The position numbers and the translations under genes are program-made. 64,000 nt of DNA, taken from NCBI RefSeq assembly GCF_900142805.1, contig NZ_FRCF01000006.1, forward strand, positions 1 to 64,000, given 5' to 3'. The stretch's first letter is position 1. Every line of letters starts with the position of its first letter. The notes under the pieces were generated by a model, which was not told where the DNA came from, searched no databases, and saw only the letters and a program-made list of their open reading frames with translations. Of the stretch, positions 25,171-39,169 are shown piece after piece. Source of the stretch: Lacicoccus alkaliphilus DSM 16010 (lineage in GTDB: Bacteria > Bacillota > Bacilli > Staphylococcales > Salinicoccaceae).

Positions 25171-26502
25171 ATGAGTTCTATAAATGATATCTGGCAGCAG
25201 ACACTGGATGCGATCCAAAATGAAATACCGATCACAAGCTTCAAAACATGGTTCAACGACACCACCCTGATCCACCTTGACAATAAAACCGCCGTCATCA
25301 AGGCGGAAACCAATTTTCAGCGTGACTGGCTGGAAAACCACTACACCGATCTGATCAAACAGAAAATATACGAATCCATCGGTGAACAGCCGTCGATACA
25401 GATCACCATCCATGATGAACCTGACCAGGATGCGCCTGCCGCGGCGCCGGCCAAAGCCGGGGCCCCTGCTGAAAAACCGGTGCCGCCGCAGCTGAACATG
25501 AACAATACATTTGAAACTTTTGTGATCGGCAGCGGCAACCGTTTCAGCCATGCCGCTTCACTCGCAGTCGCCGAAGCACCTGCAAAAGCCTACAACCCGC
25601 TGTTCATATACGGTGGAGTCGGCCTCGGCAAGACGCATCTGATGCATGCCATCGGCCACTACGTGCTGGAACATAAACCCAACGCGAAAGTCGCCTACCT
25701 GTCGAGCGAAAAGTTCACCAATGAATTCATCAATTCCATCAGGGACAACAAGACGGAGGAATTCCGCAACAGGTACAGGAACGTGGATGTCCTGCTGATC
25801 GATGACATACAATTCCTTGCAGGCAAGGAATCCACGCAGGAGGAATTTTTCCATACATTCAATGCCCTCCATGAAGACAATAAACAAATCGTCATTTCAA
25901 GCGACCGTACGCCAAAGGAGATCCCGACGCTTGAAGACCGGCTGCGTTCACGCTTCGAGTGGGGCCTGATCACCGATATCACCCCGCCGGACCTGGAGAC
26001 GCGCATCGCGATACTCCGGAAGAAATGTGAAGAGGAGAAAGTCGAGATTCCGAACGAGGCGATGATCTACATCGCAAGCAACATCCAGACGAACATACGT
26101 GAACTGGAAGGTGCCCTGACACGGGTCGCTGCGTATTCCAAGCTGTCCAATCAGCCGCTGACTTCGGACGTCGTCGCAGAAGCGCTCAAGGACATCGTCT
26201 CCCAGAAGAAGCCGAAGAAAATCACAATCCAGGATATACAGGACGTCGTCGCCGCCTACTACGGGGTCCAGACAGAGGATTTCCTGTCGAAGAAACGGAC
26301 GAAATCCATCGCATTCCCAAGACACGTGGCAATGTATCTCGCTCGTGAACTGACGGATAATTCACTGCCTAAAATAGGAGAGGTATTCGGTGGCCGTGAC
26401 CATACGACCGTCATCCATGCACACGAGAAGATATCGAAACTCGTCAATGAAGATTCACTCTTCAAGGATGAATTGGAGGACATAGAGAAAAAGCTCAATT
26501 AA
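25171..26502 (+). CDS. dnaA: Chromosomal replication initiator DnaA
   Basis: 443 residues: domain I (1-82, [10 protein letters not shown]), a short Ala/Pro-rich domain II linker (about 88-108), AAA+ domain III with Walker A GGVGLGKT (148-155), Walker [10 protein letters not shown], and domain IV with the box-binding signature [15 protein letters not shown]. It melts oriC and loads helicase DnaB with help of DnaD/DnaI. ATG at 25171 after AGAGAGG. It is followed by the second half of oriC and dnaN. Confidence 0.98.
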   Translation: MSSINDIWQQTLDAIQNEIPITSFKTWFNDTTLIHLDNKTAVIKAETNFQRDWLENHYTDLIKQKIYESIGEQPSIQITIHDEPDQDAPAAAPAKAGAPAEKPVPPQLNMNNTFETFVIGSGNRFSHAASLAVAEAPAKAYNPLFIYGGVGLGKTHLMHAIGHYVLEHKPNAKVAYLSSEKFTNEFINSIRDNKTEEFRNRYRNVDVLLIDDIQFLAGKESTQEEFFHTFNALHEDNKQIVISSDRTPKEIPTLEDRLRSRFEWGLITDITPPDLETRIAILRKKCEEEKVEIPNEAMIYIASNIQTNIRELEGALTRVAAYSKLSNQPLTSDVVAEALKDIVSQKKPKKITIQDIQDVVAAYYGVQTEDFLSKKRTKSIAFPRHVAMYLARELTDNSLPKIGEVFGGRDHTTVIHAHEKISKLVNEDSLFKDELEDIEKKLN

Positions 26503-26530
26503 TGCGCCCGTTTTTGATAGAATAAAACAA

Positions 26531-26677
26531 TGTGCATAATGTGGATAAATGATACACTTGGGCCAACAGGTTATACACATGTGGATAACTCGGCTTCATT
26601 GGAACGGATGGGGTTATCCACATATTCACAGGGCCTATTACTGTTATTACTATCTTTAATTAATTATTAATATATAA
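26531..26677. other. oriC: oriC, downstream DnaA boxes, DnaA-trio and unwinding element
   Basis: Between dnaA and dnaN: TGTGCATAA (26531), TGTGGATAA (26540 and 26580), TTATACACA (26571) and TTATCCACA (26614-26622), then a GGGCC block and TATTACTGTTATTACTATC, which reads as DnaA-trio repeats. An AT-only tract follows to 26677. This is where strand opening most likely starts; replication forks leave in both directions. The AT tract also precedes the dnaN ribosome site AAGGAG. Confidence 0.88.
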
Positions 26678-26690
26678 GGAGTTAAGAATC

Positions 26691-27824
26691 ATGAAAATTA
26701 ACATCAACCGTCAATATTTCATTGAACAATTGAATCATTGCCTGAAAGCAATTTCCCCGAGGACGACCCTGCCCATTCTGACCGGTATAAAAATTGATGT
26801 GAAAAATGATCATATGATTCTGACCGGCAGTGATTCCGAAGTCTCCATTGAAATTACAGTGCCTATGGAAATCGATAATGAAGAAGTGCTGGAAATAGAA
26901 AGACCCGGTGCAGTCGTACTCTCCGGCCGTTTCTTTGTCGATATCATCAAAAAACTTTCAGGGGAATTCGTTCAATTGGAAACGAATGATTCTTTCCAGA
27001 CTAAAATAACTGCGGCAAAATCAGAATTTAACCTCAGCGGAAACGATCCGGACCAGTATCCACTGCTGCCTGAGGTCAATGACGAAGAAAGTCTCGTCAT
27101 TTCTGCATCCGTATTGAAGGATGTCATCAGCCAGACGAACTTTGCCGTATCATTATCAGAGACAAGACCGGTACTCACCGGTGTCCACTGGCAGTTCGAC
27201 AATGATGAGATCACATTCACTGCGACCGACTCCCACCGCCTTGCACTCCGCAAACTGAGGGGCGGACAGTTCAACAGCGACCTCGGTAATGCGATCATCC
27301 CGGGCAAGTCCCTGTCCGAACTCAATAAGATCATCAACGATACGGATGAAGAAGTCGAAATCCACCTGTCCCAGAACCAGGTGCTGTTCAGCTACGGCAA
27401 TATGCGCTTCATCTCCAGGCTGCTGGAAGGCAACTACCCGGACACATCACGCCTGTTCCCTGAGAATTATGAAACAAAGGTGACGGTGAACAATGCCGAG
27501 TTCTTCCATGCGATCGACCGTGTCTCCCTGCTCGCACGGGAAGGCGGAAACAATGTGATACGCATGAACGTGAACAGCAGCAGTGTGGAATTGTCGTCAA
27601 ATTCCCCGGAAGTCGGAACGGTGAATGAAGACATCAACACCGGGGAGGTCGAAGGTGAAGGATTGAAGATCTCCTTCAACTCGAAATATATGATGGATGC
27701 ACTGAGAGCAATCAATAATGAAGATGTCACGATAGAATTCTACGGCACGATGCGTCCGTTCACCCTGAAATCCAGTGAATCGGATGAAGTCGTCCAGCTG
27801 ATCCTGCCGATCAGAACTTATTGA
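26691..27824 (+). CDS. dnaN: DNA polymerase III beta subunit (sliding clamp)
   Basis: 377 residues, three clamp domains of about 120 residues each. It starts MKININRQYFIEQLN and ends in the family tail VVQLILPIRTY. As a ring dimer it holds DNA polymerase on the template. The ribosome site AAGGAG lies 12 bases before the ATG. Confidence 0.98.
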   Translation: MKININRQYFIEQLNHCLKAISPRTTLPILTGIKIDVKNDHMILTGSDSEVSIEITVPMEIDNEEVLEIERPGAVVLSGRFFVDIIKKLSGEFVQLETNDSFQTKITAAKSEFNLSGNDPDQYPLLPEVNDEESLVISASVLKDVISQTNFAVSLSETRPVLTGVHWQFDNDEITFTATDSHRLALRKLRGGQFNSDLGNAIIPGKSLSELNKIINDTDEEVEIHLSQNQVLFSYGNMRFISRLLEGNYPDTSRLFPENYETKVTVNNAEFFHAIDRVSLLAREGGNNVIRMNVNSSSVELSSNSPEVGTVNEDINTGEVEGEGLKISFNSKYMMDALRAINNEDVTIEFYGTMRPFTLKSSESDEVVQLILPIRTY

Positions 27825-27848
27825 TCATAAATCAATCGAAATCCTTCC

Positions 27849-27893
27849 AGACTGCCCTGATTTTGAAATAAAAACCAGGGACAGTCTTTTTTT
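27849..27893 (+). terminator. Terminator after dnaN
   Basis: Stem AGACTGCCCTG/CAGGGACAGTCT (one mismatch) with an AT-rich loop and seven T. It separates dnaN from the yaaA-recF-gyrB unit. Confidence 0.8.
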
Positions 27894-27917
27894 GTTTATA
27901 AGTAGGTTGACCCTAAA

Positions 27918-27993
27918 TTCACCTTAAAACGCTCTGAACGCCGATTTTGGCCTTTTAAAGTGAAATTCACCTTAAAATGGTGTATAATATAAT
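27918..27993 (+). promoter_or_regulatory. yaaA-recF-gyrBA promoter with palindromic operator
   Basis: -35 TTCACC (27966-27971), 16-base spacer, -10 TATAAT (27988-27993). A 25-bp palindrome (arms TTTTAAAGTGAA at 27953-27964 and TTCACCTTAAAA at 27966-27977, one mismatch) covers the -35. The right arm is repeated exactly at 27918-27929, 48 bases upstream. This looks like an operator with an extra half-site for an unidentified regulator. Confidence 0.6.
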
Positions 27994-28020
27994 AGTGTGA
28001 AGTTTTAGGAGGCTGTGTAT

Positions 28021-28232
28021 ATGGAAACTAAAATTTTCAGTGATATCATCACCCTGGGCCAGTTTTTGAAACATGAAGGCATCATCGGGAGCGGTGGCGA
28101 AGCGAAGTGGTTTTTAAGTGAGAACGAAGTCTTATTGAATCACGAAATTGAAAGCCGCCGCGGCAAAAAGCTGCAACATGGAGATGTGCTGGATCTGGGT
28201 GAATTCGGTCAGTTTAAAATAGAGTACAAACA

Positions 28233-28236
<4 letters not shown>
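28021..28236 (+). CDS. yaaA: S4-domain protein YaaA (RlbA)
   Basis: 71 residues with an S4 RNA-binding fold (LGQFLKHEGIIGSGGEAKWFL, RRGKKLQHGDVL). Role in ribosome assembly or RNA binding is suspected but not proven. ATG at 28021 lies eight bases after AGGAGG. It overlaps recF by four bases (ATGA). Confidence 0.93.
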
Positions 28237-31264
<3,028 letters not shown>

Positions 31265-31282
31265 TGATGGAGGTCAGTATTA

Positions 31283-33877
31283 ATGGCAGATGAAAAACGA
31301 GATCAGCTGCAGGATATCAATATAAGTAAAACGATGCGCACATCCTTCCTGGATTATGCGATGAGCGTCATCGTCTCGCGTGCACTGCCGGATGTCAGGG
31401 ACGGGATGAAGCCGGTCCACCGCCGTATTTTGTACGGCATGTATGATAACGGCATGACGGCGGATAAAGCCTATAAGAAATCGGCGCGTATCGTCGGCGA
31501 TGTCATGGGTAAATACCACCCTCACGGTGACTCTTCAATCTATGAGGCGATGGTGCGCATGGCCCAGGACTTCAGTTACCGGTATCCGCTCGTGGACGGC
31601 CAGGGCAACTTCGGCTCGATGGACGGTGACGGTGCCGCGGCAATGCGTTATACGGAAGCCAGGATGAGTAAGATTTCCGCGGAGCTGATGCGCGACATCA
31701 ACAAGGACACGATTGATTACTCGGATAACTACGACGGCAACGAGCGGGAACCTGCCGTGCTGCCTTCACGTTTTCCAAACCTGCTCGTCAACGGGACGAG
31801 CGGCATCGCTGTGGGCATGGCAACCAACATCCCGCCGCACAACCTGACTGAAATCATCAATGCAGTCCTTGAAATTTCAAGGAATCCGGACGTCACACTC
31901 GCTGAATTGATGGAACATGTCAAGGGGCCGGACTTCCCGACTGCCGGACTGATCGTCGGCAAAAGCGGCATCCGGCGTGCGTATGAGACCGGCCGCGGGT
32001 CGGTGCTGATGCGTGCACGATGCGAAATTGAAATGATGAAGAACGGCAAAGAGCGTATCGTCGTGTCGGAAATCCCCTACCAGGTGAACAAGGCAAGACT
32101 GGTCGAGAAGATTGCCGAACTCGCAAGAGATAAGAAGATTGAAGGGATCACCGACCTGCGTGATGAAACGAGCCTGAAGGAAGGCGTCAAGATCATCATT
32201 GAAATCCGCAAGGATAAGAATGCGAACGTCATACTGAACAACTTATATAAACAGACACCGCTGCAGTCCACATTCGGCGTCAACATGCTTGCGCTGGTGA
32301 ACGGCGAGCCGATCGTCCTCGGACTGAAGGAAGCGCTCGTACATTATCTCGCGCATCAGAAAGTCGTGGTCAGACGCCGTACGGAGTTTGATCTGAAGCG
32401 GGCGCAGGATCGTGCGCATATACTGGAAGGGCTGCGCACCGCACTCGACCACATTGATGAGATCATCTCCCTGATCCGCGGTTCATCCAACGATGAAGAA
32501 GCGAAGAACGGCTTGATGACAGACTTCAGTTTATCCGACCGCCAGGCTCAGGCAATTCTTGATATGAGACTGCGCCGTCTGACCGGCCTTGAACGGGGCA
32601 AGATCGAATCCGAGTACGAAGAAGTCATGAAGACGATCGAGGAACTGAAACTGATCCTTGCCAGTGAAGAAAGACTCCTGGAAATCATCCGGGAGGAACT
32701 GACGGAAATCAGGGACCGTTTCGGCGACGAACGCCGTACTGAAATCACGCTCGGCAGCATCTCCGATATCGAGGATGAGGATCTGATACCGGAGGAGCAG
32801 ATCGTGGTGACATTGAGCCACAACAGTTACATCAAACGCCTGCCCTCTTCGACGTACCGTGCACAGCACCGGGGCGGTCGCGGCGTCCAGGGCATGAACA
32901 CGGTCGAGGATGACTTCGTCAGCCAGATCGTCGCAATGAGTACACACGACTACATTTTATTCTTCACGAATAAAGGCCGTGTATACAGGCTGAAAGGTTA
33001 TGAAATACCGGAGTTGTCCCGCCAGTCCAAAGGGATACCGATCGTCAACATGCTCGAGATCGACAAAGATGAAAAAATCAGTACGATCATCGGGGTGAAG
33101 GACAGCGATACGGAAGGCATGCACCTGGTCTTCGCAACGAAGAAAGGCCTCGTCAAACGCTCCGCCCTGAATAATTTCGACCGGATCAACAAGAACGGTA
33201 AAATCGCCATCACCTTCAGGGAAGATGACGAACTGCTGGCCGTCAGGCTGACGGATGGTTCCAAAGAACTCATTCTGGGCAGCCGCAAAGGCTCGCTCAT
33301 CAGATTTGATGAAAGACAGATCAGAAATATGGGCAGGACGGCTGCCGGTGTACGCGGCATCAGACTGCGTGCGGATGACGAAGCCATCGGGCTGGATGTC
33401 CTCTCCGAAGGTCAGGAAGTGCTCGTAGTGACTTCGAACGGCTACGGCAAACGCACCCCGGCAGGAGAGTACCGCAGTGCAAACCGCGGCGGCATGGGGG
33501 TCAAGACAGCGAACCTGAACGACCGTATCGGGGACCTCGTGTACATCGCGGCGGTGAACGGTGATGAGGACCTGATGATCGTCACGGATTACGGGGTCAT
33601 CATCCGCCTCGTGATGGAAGAAGTTTCGGTGACCGGCCGCAACACCCAGGGCGTGCGGCTGATCCGCCTTGCGGATGAGCACAATGTCGCGACAGTGGCA
33701 AAGGTCAAGGAAAAGCTTGAAGAAGAAGAACTGACTCTCGATGACGAGGAAAAGATCGAAGAACAGATCGAAGAAGAAATGGAAGAACGACTCGATGAAG
33801 AGGATCATGAAATAACGAGTGATGTCGAAGAACCGGTTGAAGAAGATGAAGATTCCGGGGGCTACCCCGGAGTATGA
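31283..33877 (+). CDS. gyrA: DNA gyrase subunit A
   Basis: 864 residues. The catalytic Tyr123 lies in [10 protein letters not shown]; the quinolone-resistance region reads [17 protein letters not shown], with Ser84 and Glu88 as in susceptible staphylococci. The beta-pinwheel C-terminal domain carries the GyrA box ([11 protein letters not shown]). It ends in an acidic tail of about 55 residues, longer and more Glu-rich than usual. It cuts and rejoins the DNA segment. Confidence 0.98.
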   Translation: MADEKRDQLQDINISKTMRTSFLDYAMSVIVSRALPDVRDGMKPVHRRILYGMYDNGMTADKAYKKSARIVGDVMGKYHPHGDSSIYEAMVRMAQDFSYRYPLVDGQGNFGSMDGDGAAAMRYTEARMSKISAELMRDINKDTIDYSDNYDGNEREPAVLPSRFPNLLVNGTSGIAVGMATNIPPHNLTEIINAVLEISRNPDVTLAELMEHVKGPDFPTAGLIVGKSGIRRAYETGRGSVLMRARCEIEMMKNGKERIVVSEIPYQVNKARLVEKIAELARDKKIEGITDLRDETSLKEGVKIIIEIRKDKNANVILNNLYKQTPLQSTFGVNMLALVNGEPIVLGLKEALVHYLAHQKVVVRRRTEFDLKRAQDRAHILEGLRTALDHIDEIISLIRGSSNDEEAKNGLMTDFSLSDRQAQAILDMRLRRLTGLERGKIESEYEEVMKTIEELKLILASEERLLEIIREELTEIRDRFGDERRTEITLGSISDIEDEDLIPEEQIVVTLSHNSYIKRLPSSTYRAQHRGGRGVQGMNTVEDDFVSQIVAMSTHDYILFFTNKGRVYRLKGYEIPELSRQSKGIPIVNMLEIDKDEKISTIIGVKDSDTEGMHLVFATKKGLVKRSALNNFDRINKNGKIAITFREDDELLAVRLTDGSKELILGSRKGSLIRFDERQIRNMGRTAAGVRGIRLRADDEAIGLDVLSEGQEVLVVTSNGYGKRTPAGEYRSANRGGMGVKTANLNDRIGDLVYIAAVNGDEDLMIVTDYGVIIRLVMEEVSVTGRNTQGVRLIRLADEHNVATVAKVKEKLEEEELTLDDEEKIEEQIEEEMEERLDEEDHEITSDVEEPVEEDEDSGGYPGV

Positions 33878-33884
33878 TCGAGGA

Positions 33885-33919
33885 CAGGACGCCAATGAAT
33901 TGGCGTCCTGTTTTTTTTT
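33885..33919 (+). terminator. Terminator after gyrA
   Basis: CAGGACGCCAAT/ATTGGCGTCCTG hairpin followed by nine T. It ends the yaaA-recF-gyrBA transcript. Confidence 0.95.
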
Positions 33920-34025
33920 GCCATTAAGGATTTGCGTGTGATTGTGAAACGAATATCATTTACAAAGTATTATGGGTCTGCTATCTTTCAATAGATTGGA
34001 ATTTATTATTTTAAGGAGGGTCTTT

Positions 34026-35363
34026 ATGGAATTCAGTATTTGGGATGTCTTAATCGACTTCTCCATCATTTCTGGACTGCTGCTTGCCGGTGTCCTGATG
34101 AGAGCTAAAATCGTCTTCATTCAGAGATCATTCATGCCCGCAAGCATCATCGCAGGGCTTCTGGGGCTGATACTCGGTCCATTCGCATTGAATGTGCTGC
34201 CATTTTCAGAACTGATCGGTACATATCCGGGGATGTTGATCGCCTTCGTCTTCGCGGCGCTGCCATTTTCAACGGGCAAATTCAAAGTCAAGGAAGTCAT
34301 AGAGAAAGTCGGAGGGCTCTGGTCATACTCACAGACGATCATGATACTCTTCTACACACTTGGGCTTTTGTTTGCACTGGTCGTCCTCGGGCCGTTTTTC
34401 ACTGATTTACATAATGGCTTCGGGCTCCTGCTTGCAGCCGGTTTCGTAGGCGGGCACGGCACCGCAGCGGCAATCGGTGAGGCTTTTGCACTTCAGGGCT
34501 GGGAAGAAGCGACTTCCATCGCCATGACGTCGGCGACGGTCGGTGCACTGACGGCGATCAGTATCGGTCTGCTGCTGATCAAACGGGCTGCAGCGAAAGG
34601 CCAGACGAACTATATCAAGGATTTCAAACATTTGCCGCATGGTCTGCGTACCGGTCTGCTCTCCGAGAAAGATTATGAATCGATGGGTGAGAGCAGGATT
34701 TCGTCCATCGTGATCGATCCGCTCATCTATCATGTGATGTTCATCGCCATCGCGACAGGCATCGGATATTACTTGAGCGTGCTTGGCGAGGAGATGCTGC
34801 CGGATGTCGCAATACCGGCCTTCTCGCTTGCGTTCATCGTCGCATTGCTCATCAGGCTGGCGATAGAGGCACTCGGTGCGGACAAGTATCTGGATCAGGA
34901 GATCTTCTCCAAAATCAGCGGCGGCGCGACGGACTATCTGGTCGCTTTCGGCATCGCATCGATCAACCTCACGGTCGTCGCACAGAATCTGGTGCCCTTC
35001 ATCCTCCTGATGATTTTCGGCATCCTGCTTGCGGTCGCATTCTACCGCTTCCTGTCGGGGTACTACTTCCAGCAGAACTGGTTTGAAAAAGGCATCTTCA
35101 CATTCGGCTGGATCACGGGTGCCGTGGCCATGGCCATCGCACTCATCAGAGTCGCCGATCCGAAACAGGAAAGCGAGACACTGGAAGATTTCGGTCTTGC
35201 CTATGTGCCGATCGCACCGGTTGAAATTGCGCTCATAACGTTCGGGCCGTTGTTCATTGGAGCAGGCCAGCACTGGTTATTCGTGGTGATTTCATTCGTC
35301 CTTGTACTGATGATATACTTTTTCTCATACAGTCAGGGCTGGGTCAAAAAATCACGTTCATAA
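34026..35363 (+). CDS. GltS-family sodium:carboxylate (glutamate) symporter, paralogue 1
   Basis: 445 residues, about 11-12 membrane helices in two inverted halves. Family features are FMPASIIAGLLGLILGP, GFVGGHGTAAAIGEAF (re-entrant loop) and ALIRVADP in the second half. It probably imports glutamate or a related acid with Na+. ATG at 34026 after AAGGAGGG. A second copy of the family is at 56852-58258. Its place directly before hutP suggests handling of glutamate, the end-product of histidine breakdown, but it has its own terminator, so this is only suggestive. Confidence 0.82.
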   Translation: MEFSIWDVLIDFSIISGLLLAGVLMRAKIVFIQRSFMPASIIAGLLGLILGPFALNVLPFSELIGTYPGMLIAFVFAALPFSTGKFKVKEVIEKVGGLWSYSQTIMILFYTLGLLFALVVLGPFFTDLHNGFGLLLAAGFVGGHGTAAAIGEAFALQGWEEATSIAMTSATVGALTAISIGLLLIKRAAAKGQTNYIKDFKHLPHGLRTGLLSEKDYESMGESRISSIVIDPLIYHVMFIAIATGIGYYLSVLGEEMLPDVAIPAFSLAFIVALLIRLAIEALGADKYLDQEIFSKISGGATDYLVAFGIASINLTVVAQNLVPFILLMIFGILLAVAFYRFLSGYYFQQNWFEKGIFTFGWITGAVAMAIALIRVADPKQESETLEDFGLAYVPIAPVEIALITFGPLFIGAGQHWLFVVISFVLVLMIYFFSYSQGWVKKSRS

Positions 35364-35375
35364 AGGAATCGTTAC

Positions 35376-35405
35376 AGAAGGACAGCGGCATGCTGTCCTT
35401 CTTTT
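35376..35405 (+). terminator. Terminator after the first gltS-like gene
   Basis: AGAAGGACAGC/GCTGTCCTTCT hairpin with T5, 12 bases beyond the stop. Confidence 0.9.
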
Positions 35406-35407
35406 TG

Positions 35408-35436
35408 TTGATAAGTCAAAATGAAAGCGCTATACT
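35408..35436 (+). promoter_or_regulatory. hut promoter with overlapping cre-like site
   Basis: TTGATA (35408-35413), 17-base spacer, TATACT (35431-35436). The spacer and -10 contain ATGAAAGCGCTATA (35421-35434), which matches most of the CcpA cre consensus (TGWAANCGNTNWCA). Carbon catabolite repression of hut by CcpA is known in B. subtilis; here it is inferred. Confidence 0.6.
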
Positions 35437-35473
35437 TAAGGGAGTCAATAGTTGATAGAAGAGGTGCGTGTCA

Positions 35474-35917
35474 ATGGTGGACGTACAAACGAATGAAATC
35501 GGCAAACTGGCCGCGCTCGTTGCACTGACGGATGAAACGGCGGCTTTGGACATCGCGCCGCAATTGTCGGAATACGAAGTCGTGACGGGAAAAGTCGGCT
35601 CGATGGAACTGAAGAAAGTCATCGCATCCGTTGAAACCGCAGCGAAACGGGGTAATCTGATCGATGGGGAGACTTACCGTGAAACGCATGCGCTCTACCA
35701 TGCCATCATCGAAGCGGCTGAAGGCGTGACCAGGGGTAAGCTCAGCGTCGGTGAGATCATGCGCACAGTGGGATTATCATTTTCAGTGGTGAGAGGCAGA
35801 CCGTATGAAGATGCGCGTGAAGGCGAATGGCTGGCCGTCTGTTTTTACGGGACGATCGGCGCACCGATCAAAGGAAAAGAACACGAGACGCTCGGTCTCG
35901 GCATCAACCATATATAA
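35474..35917 (+). CDS. hutP: Hut operon antiterminator HutP
   Basis: 147 residues, close to B. subtilis HutP (148). Conserved blocks are GKVGSMELKKVIASVETA, YRETHALYHAIIEA (metal-binding histidines), GVTRGK and YGTIGAPIKGKEHET.G.GINHI at the C-terminus. With histidine and Mg2+ it binds NAG-triplet RNA and prevents termination. ATG at 35474 lies seven bases after GAGGTG; a GTG two codons earlier is less likely. Its target is seen immediately downstream. Confidence 0.95.
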   Translation: MVDVQTNEIGKLAALVALTDETAALDIAPQLSEYEVVTGKVGSMELKKVIASVETAAKRGNLIDGETYRETHALYHAIIEAAEGVTRGKLSVGEIMRTVGLSFSVVRGRPYEDAREGEWLAVCFYGTIGAPIKGKEHETLGLGINHI

Positions 35918-35930
35918 AATATGAGTGTCA

Positions 35931-35982
35931 TAGATATCAGTTGACAGGGACATCGTTACTCAGGGTGACCATGTCTTTTTTT
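35931..35982 (+). promoter_or_regulatory. HutP-controlled attenuator before hutH
   Basis: TAG-N4-CAG-N4-CAG (35931-35947) has the exact seven-base spacing of HutP-binding triplets. Two bases later comes a terminator: GACATCGTTAC (35949-35959) pairs with GTGACCATGTC (35965-35975) around TCAGG, followed by seven T. HutP with histidine would bind and allow read-through into hutHUI. Confidence 0.8.
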
Positions 35983-36005
35983 AATGCAAAAAAGGAGGGA
36001 CGGAC

Positions 36006-37496
36006 ATGACGGTTTTGGAACTGACGGGCGAAGGCCTGACAATCGGGAAGATCAAAGATTTCCTGGGAAATAATGAATCAACCGTGGAAATCCCCGGGGA
36101 AGGGTACAAGAAAATAAAGGCATCTCGTAAAATCGTTGAAAACATCATCGATGAAGGGCGGACGATCTACGGGATCACGACAGGATTCGGCTTGTTCTGC
36201 GATGTGCTGATTTCAAAGGAGAAGACACTGGACCTGCAGGTCAATCTCATCCGCTCCCACTGCTGCGGGGTGGGCAGGCCCTTCACGGAAGACGCCGTGC
36301 TCGTGATGATGATACTCAGATTGAATACGCTGGTCAAAGGGCATTCAGGCGTCACCACCGGCCTGGTGGATCAGTTGAAGATGTACATCAACCGGAGGAT
36401 CATACCGAAAGTGCCGGAACAGGGCTCCCTCGGTGCATCCGGGGACCTTGCCCCGCTCGCCCATATCGCAGTCACGCTGATGGGCGAAGGGGAAGTTTAT
36501 TATGAAGGGGAGCCGAGGCAGACTGCCGATGTGCTTGAAGTGCTCGGTATCGAACCGGTCATACTCCAGGCGAAGGAAGGCCTCGCGCTGATCAACGGCA
36601 CCCAGCCGATGACGGCGCAGGGCGTGCTGAATTACATCGAAGCGGAAAGCCTGATGGAGGATGCACTGTGGATCGCCGCCCTCACCCATCAGGCCTTGAA
36701 CGGCATCATCGATGCCTACAACGAAAAGATCCATGCTTCACGTGGTTATGCGGAACAGGTGCATGTCGCACGGGAGATGCGCAGACTTCTGGAAGGGTCG
36801 CACCTCACCACACGCCAGGGGGAAGTGCGTGTGCAGGACGCCTACTCCATCCGCTGCATCCCTCAGGTGCACGGTGCTTCGCTGCAGACGCTGGACTATG
36901 TGAAGGACAAGCTTGAAATCGAGATGAATGCGGCGAACGACAATCCGCTCATATTCAGTGAAGATGAAGTGTTTTCAGGCGGCAATTTCCACGGCCAGCC
37001 CATCGCGATTGCGATGGATCTGCTGAAGATCGGTGCCGCTGAAATCGCGAACATTTCGGAACGCCGCATCGAGCGCCTCGTCAATCCGGCATTGAACGGG
37101 GATCTGCCGGCATTCCTGAGTCCCGAGGAGGGGCTGCAGTCGGGGGCGATGATACTGCAGTATGCAGCGGCAAGCCTGGTGTCCGAAAATAAAACACTCG
37201 CCCACCCGGCGAGCGTCGATTCCATACCATCATCGGCCAATCAGGAGGACCATGTCTCGATGGGCACAATCGGTGCACGGCATGCGAGGGATATCATAGA
37301 CAATATGCGGAATGTGCTGGCGATCGAACTGCTGATTGCACTGACGGCGGTTGAACTGAAGGGGACAGATAAATTGGCGCCGGAAACTTTGAAGAAATTC
37401 GAAGAATACCGGATGGTTGCGGATTTCATCGATGAAGACCGGAATTTCAGCATGGATATTGAAAATTTAAGTCTGGCACTGAGTGCCACCAAATAA
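36006..37496 (+). CDS. hutH: Histidine ammonia-lyase
   Basis: 496 residues. The MIO cofactor forms from Ala144-Ser145-Gly146 in [27 protein letters not shown] and QEDHVSMG are further active-site blocks. It converts L-histidine to urocanate plus ammonia in the cytosol. The start at 36006 follows AAGGAGGGA. It is the first enzyme gene after the HutP attenuator. Confidence 0.97.
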   Translation: MTVLELTGEGLTIGKIKDFLGNNESTVEIPGEGYKKIKASRKIVENIIDEGRTIYGITTGFGLFCDVLISKEKTLDLQVNLIRSHCCGVGRPFTEDAVLVMMILRLNTLVKGHSGVTTGLVDQLKMYINRRIIPKVPEQGSLGASGDLAPLAHIAVTLMGEGEVYYEGEPRQTADVLEVLGIEPVILQAKEGLALINGTQPMTAQGVLNYIEAESLMEDALWIAALTHQALNGIIDAYNEKIHASRGYAEQVHVAREMRRLLEGSHLTTRQGEVRVQDAYSIRCIPQVHGASLQTLDYVKDKLEIEMNAANDNPLIFSEDEVFSGGNFHGQPIAIAMDLLKIGAAEIANISERRIERLVNPALNGDLPAFLSPEEGLQSGAMILQYAAASLVSENKTLAHPASVDSIPSSANQEDHVSMGTIGARHARDIIDNMRNVLAIELLIALTAVELKGTDKLAPETLKKFEEYRMVADFIDEDRNFSMDIENLSLALSATK

Positions 37497-37507
37497 GGGG
37501 TGTTTGT

Positions 37508-39169
37508 ATGTCACGTAAAATCACTGCAAAAAGGGGTTTGGAAATCGAATGCAAAGGATGGGAACAGGAAGCGGCGCTCAGGATGCTGCATAACAACCTG
37601 GATCCGGAAGTCGCTGAAAGACCGGAGGAACTCGTCGTCTACGGCGGCATCGGCAAGGCGGCGCGCAACTGGGAAGCGTTCGAAGCGATTGAAAATACAT
37701 TGCGTGCACTGGAGAAGGATGAAACGATGCTGATTCAGTCCGGCAAGCCGGTTGCGGTGTTCAGGACACACGAAGAAGCGCCGCGGGTTTTATTGTCGAA
37801 CTCGGTGCTTGTACCGAAGTGGGCAAACTGGGAGCATTTCAACGAGCTGGATAAGAAGGGGCTGATGATGTACGGCCAGATGACCGCAGGCTCATGGATA
37901 TACATCGGTTCCCAGGGCATCGTTCAGGGCACTTATGAAACGTTCGCAGAACTTGCAAGCCAAAGTTTCGGCGGGTCGCTGAAAGGGACCGTCACCCTGA
38001 CCGCGGGACTCGGCGGCATGGGCGGCGCACAGCCGCTCGCAGTGACGATGAATGAAGGGGTCGCGATATGTGTGGAAGTGGATGAAAGCCGGATCGATAA
38101 GAGGATTGAGACGAAATACCTCGATTTGAAAGTCCACAGCCTCGATGAAGCGTTCAGGCTCGCCGGTGAAGCGCGAGATGCGGGTGAAGCACTGTCGATC
38201 GGACTGCTCGGCAATGCGGCTGAAATCCACCATGAGATTTTAAGGCGGGGTTTCAAAATCGATGTCGTGACCGACCAGACATCCGCGCATGACCCGCTGA
38301 ACGGCTATGTGCCGGAAGGATTTTCATTGGAGGAAGCGGCAAAGCTCCGTGAAGCCGATCCGGTGGAATATGTGAAGCTGTCGTCAGAATCCATGGCAAA
38401 GCACGTGGATGCGATGCTTGAATTCCGGAGGAACGGCTCGGTCGTCTTCGATTACGGCAACAACATCCGCCAGGTGGCCTTCGATGAGGGGGTTGAAGAC
38501 GCCTTTGACTTCCCGGGGTTCGTCCCTGCCTACATCCGTCCCCTATTCTGCGAAGGCAAGGGTCCGTTCCGATTTGTCGCACTGAGCGGGGACCCGGAGG
38601 ATATCAAAGCGGCGGATGATAAAATGCGCGAGCTGTTCCCGGACAATGAAAAACTGCTGCGCTGGCTCGATATGGCACAGGAGAGGATCGCCTTCCAGGG
38701 TCTGCCTGCGCGGATTGCGTGGCTCGGATACGGGGAGCGCGCGAAGATGGGGCTTGCGTTGAATGAAATGGTGGCGTCGGGCGAGATTTCAGCACCCGTC
38801 GTCATCGGCCGGGATCATCTGGATTCGGGGTCCGTTGCGAGCCCGAACCGTGAGACGGAAAGCATGAAGGACGGCAGTGACGCGGTCGGCGACTGGGCGA
38901 TTTTGAACGCGCTCGTGAACACCGCAGCAGGCGGTTCATGGATCAGTGTGCACCACGGCGGCGGTGTCGGCATGGGTTACTCGCTGCACGCCGGCATGGT
39001 GGTCGTAGCCGACGGCACCGAAAATGCGGCAAGGCGCCTTGAACGGGTGCTGACGAGCGATCCGGGCATGGGTATCGCAAGGCATGCGGATGCAGGGTAT
39101 GACACCGCGATTGACACTGCGAAGGAACACGGCGTGAATATACCGATGCTGGAGGAGAATGAAAAATGA
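37508..39169 (+). CDS. hutU: Urocanate hydratase
   Basis: 553 residues, family length. NAD+-binding and active-site blocks are [41 protein letters not shown] and [17 protein letters not shown]. It hydrates urocanate to imidazolone propionate. It lies 11 bases after hutH and overlaps hutI by four bases. Confidence 0.97.
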   Translation: MSRKITAKRGLEIECKGWEQEAALRMLHNNLDPEVAERPEELVVYGGIGKAARNWEAFEAIENTLRALEKDETMLIQSGKPVAVFRTHEEAPRVLLSNSVLVPKWANWEHFNELDKKGLMMYGQMTAGSWIYIGSQGIVQGTYETFAELASQSFGGSLKGTVTLTAGLGGMGGAQPLAVTMNEGVAICVEVDESRIDKRIETKYLDLKVHSLDEAFRLAGEARDAGEALSIGLLGNAAEIHHEILRRGFKIDVVTDQTSAHDPLNGYVPEGFSLEEAAKLREADPVEYVKLSSESMAKHVDAMLEFRRNGSVVFDYGNNIRQVAFDEGVEDAFDFPGFVPAYIRPLFCEGKGPFRFVALSGDPEDIKAADDKMRELFPDNEKLLRWLDMAQERIAFQGLPARIAWLGYGERAKMGLALNEMVASGEISAPVVIGRDHLDSGSVASPNRETESMKDGSDAVGDWAILNALVNTAAGGSWISVHHGGGVGMGYSLHAGMVVVADGTENAARRLERVLTSDPGMGIARHADAGYDTAIDTAKEHGVNIPMLEENEK

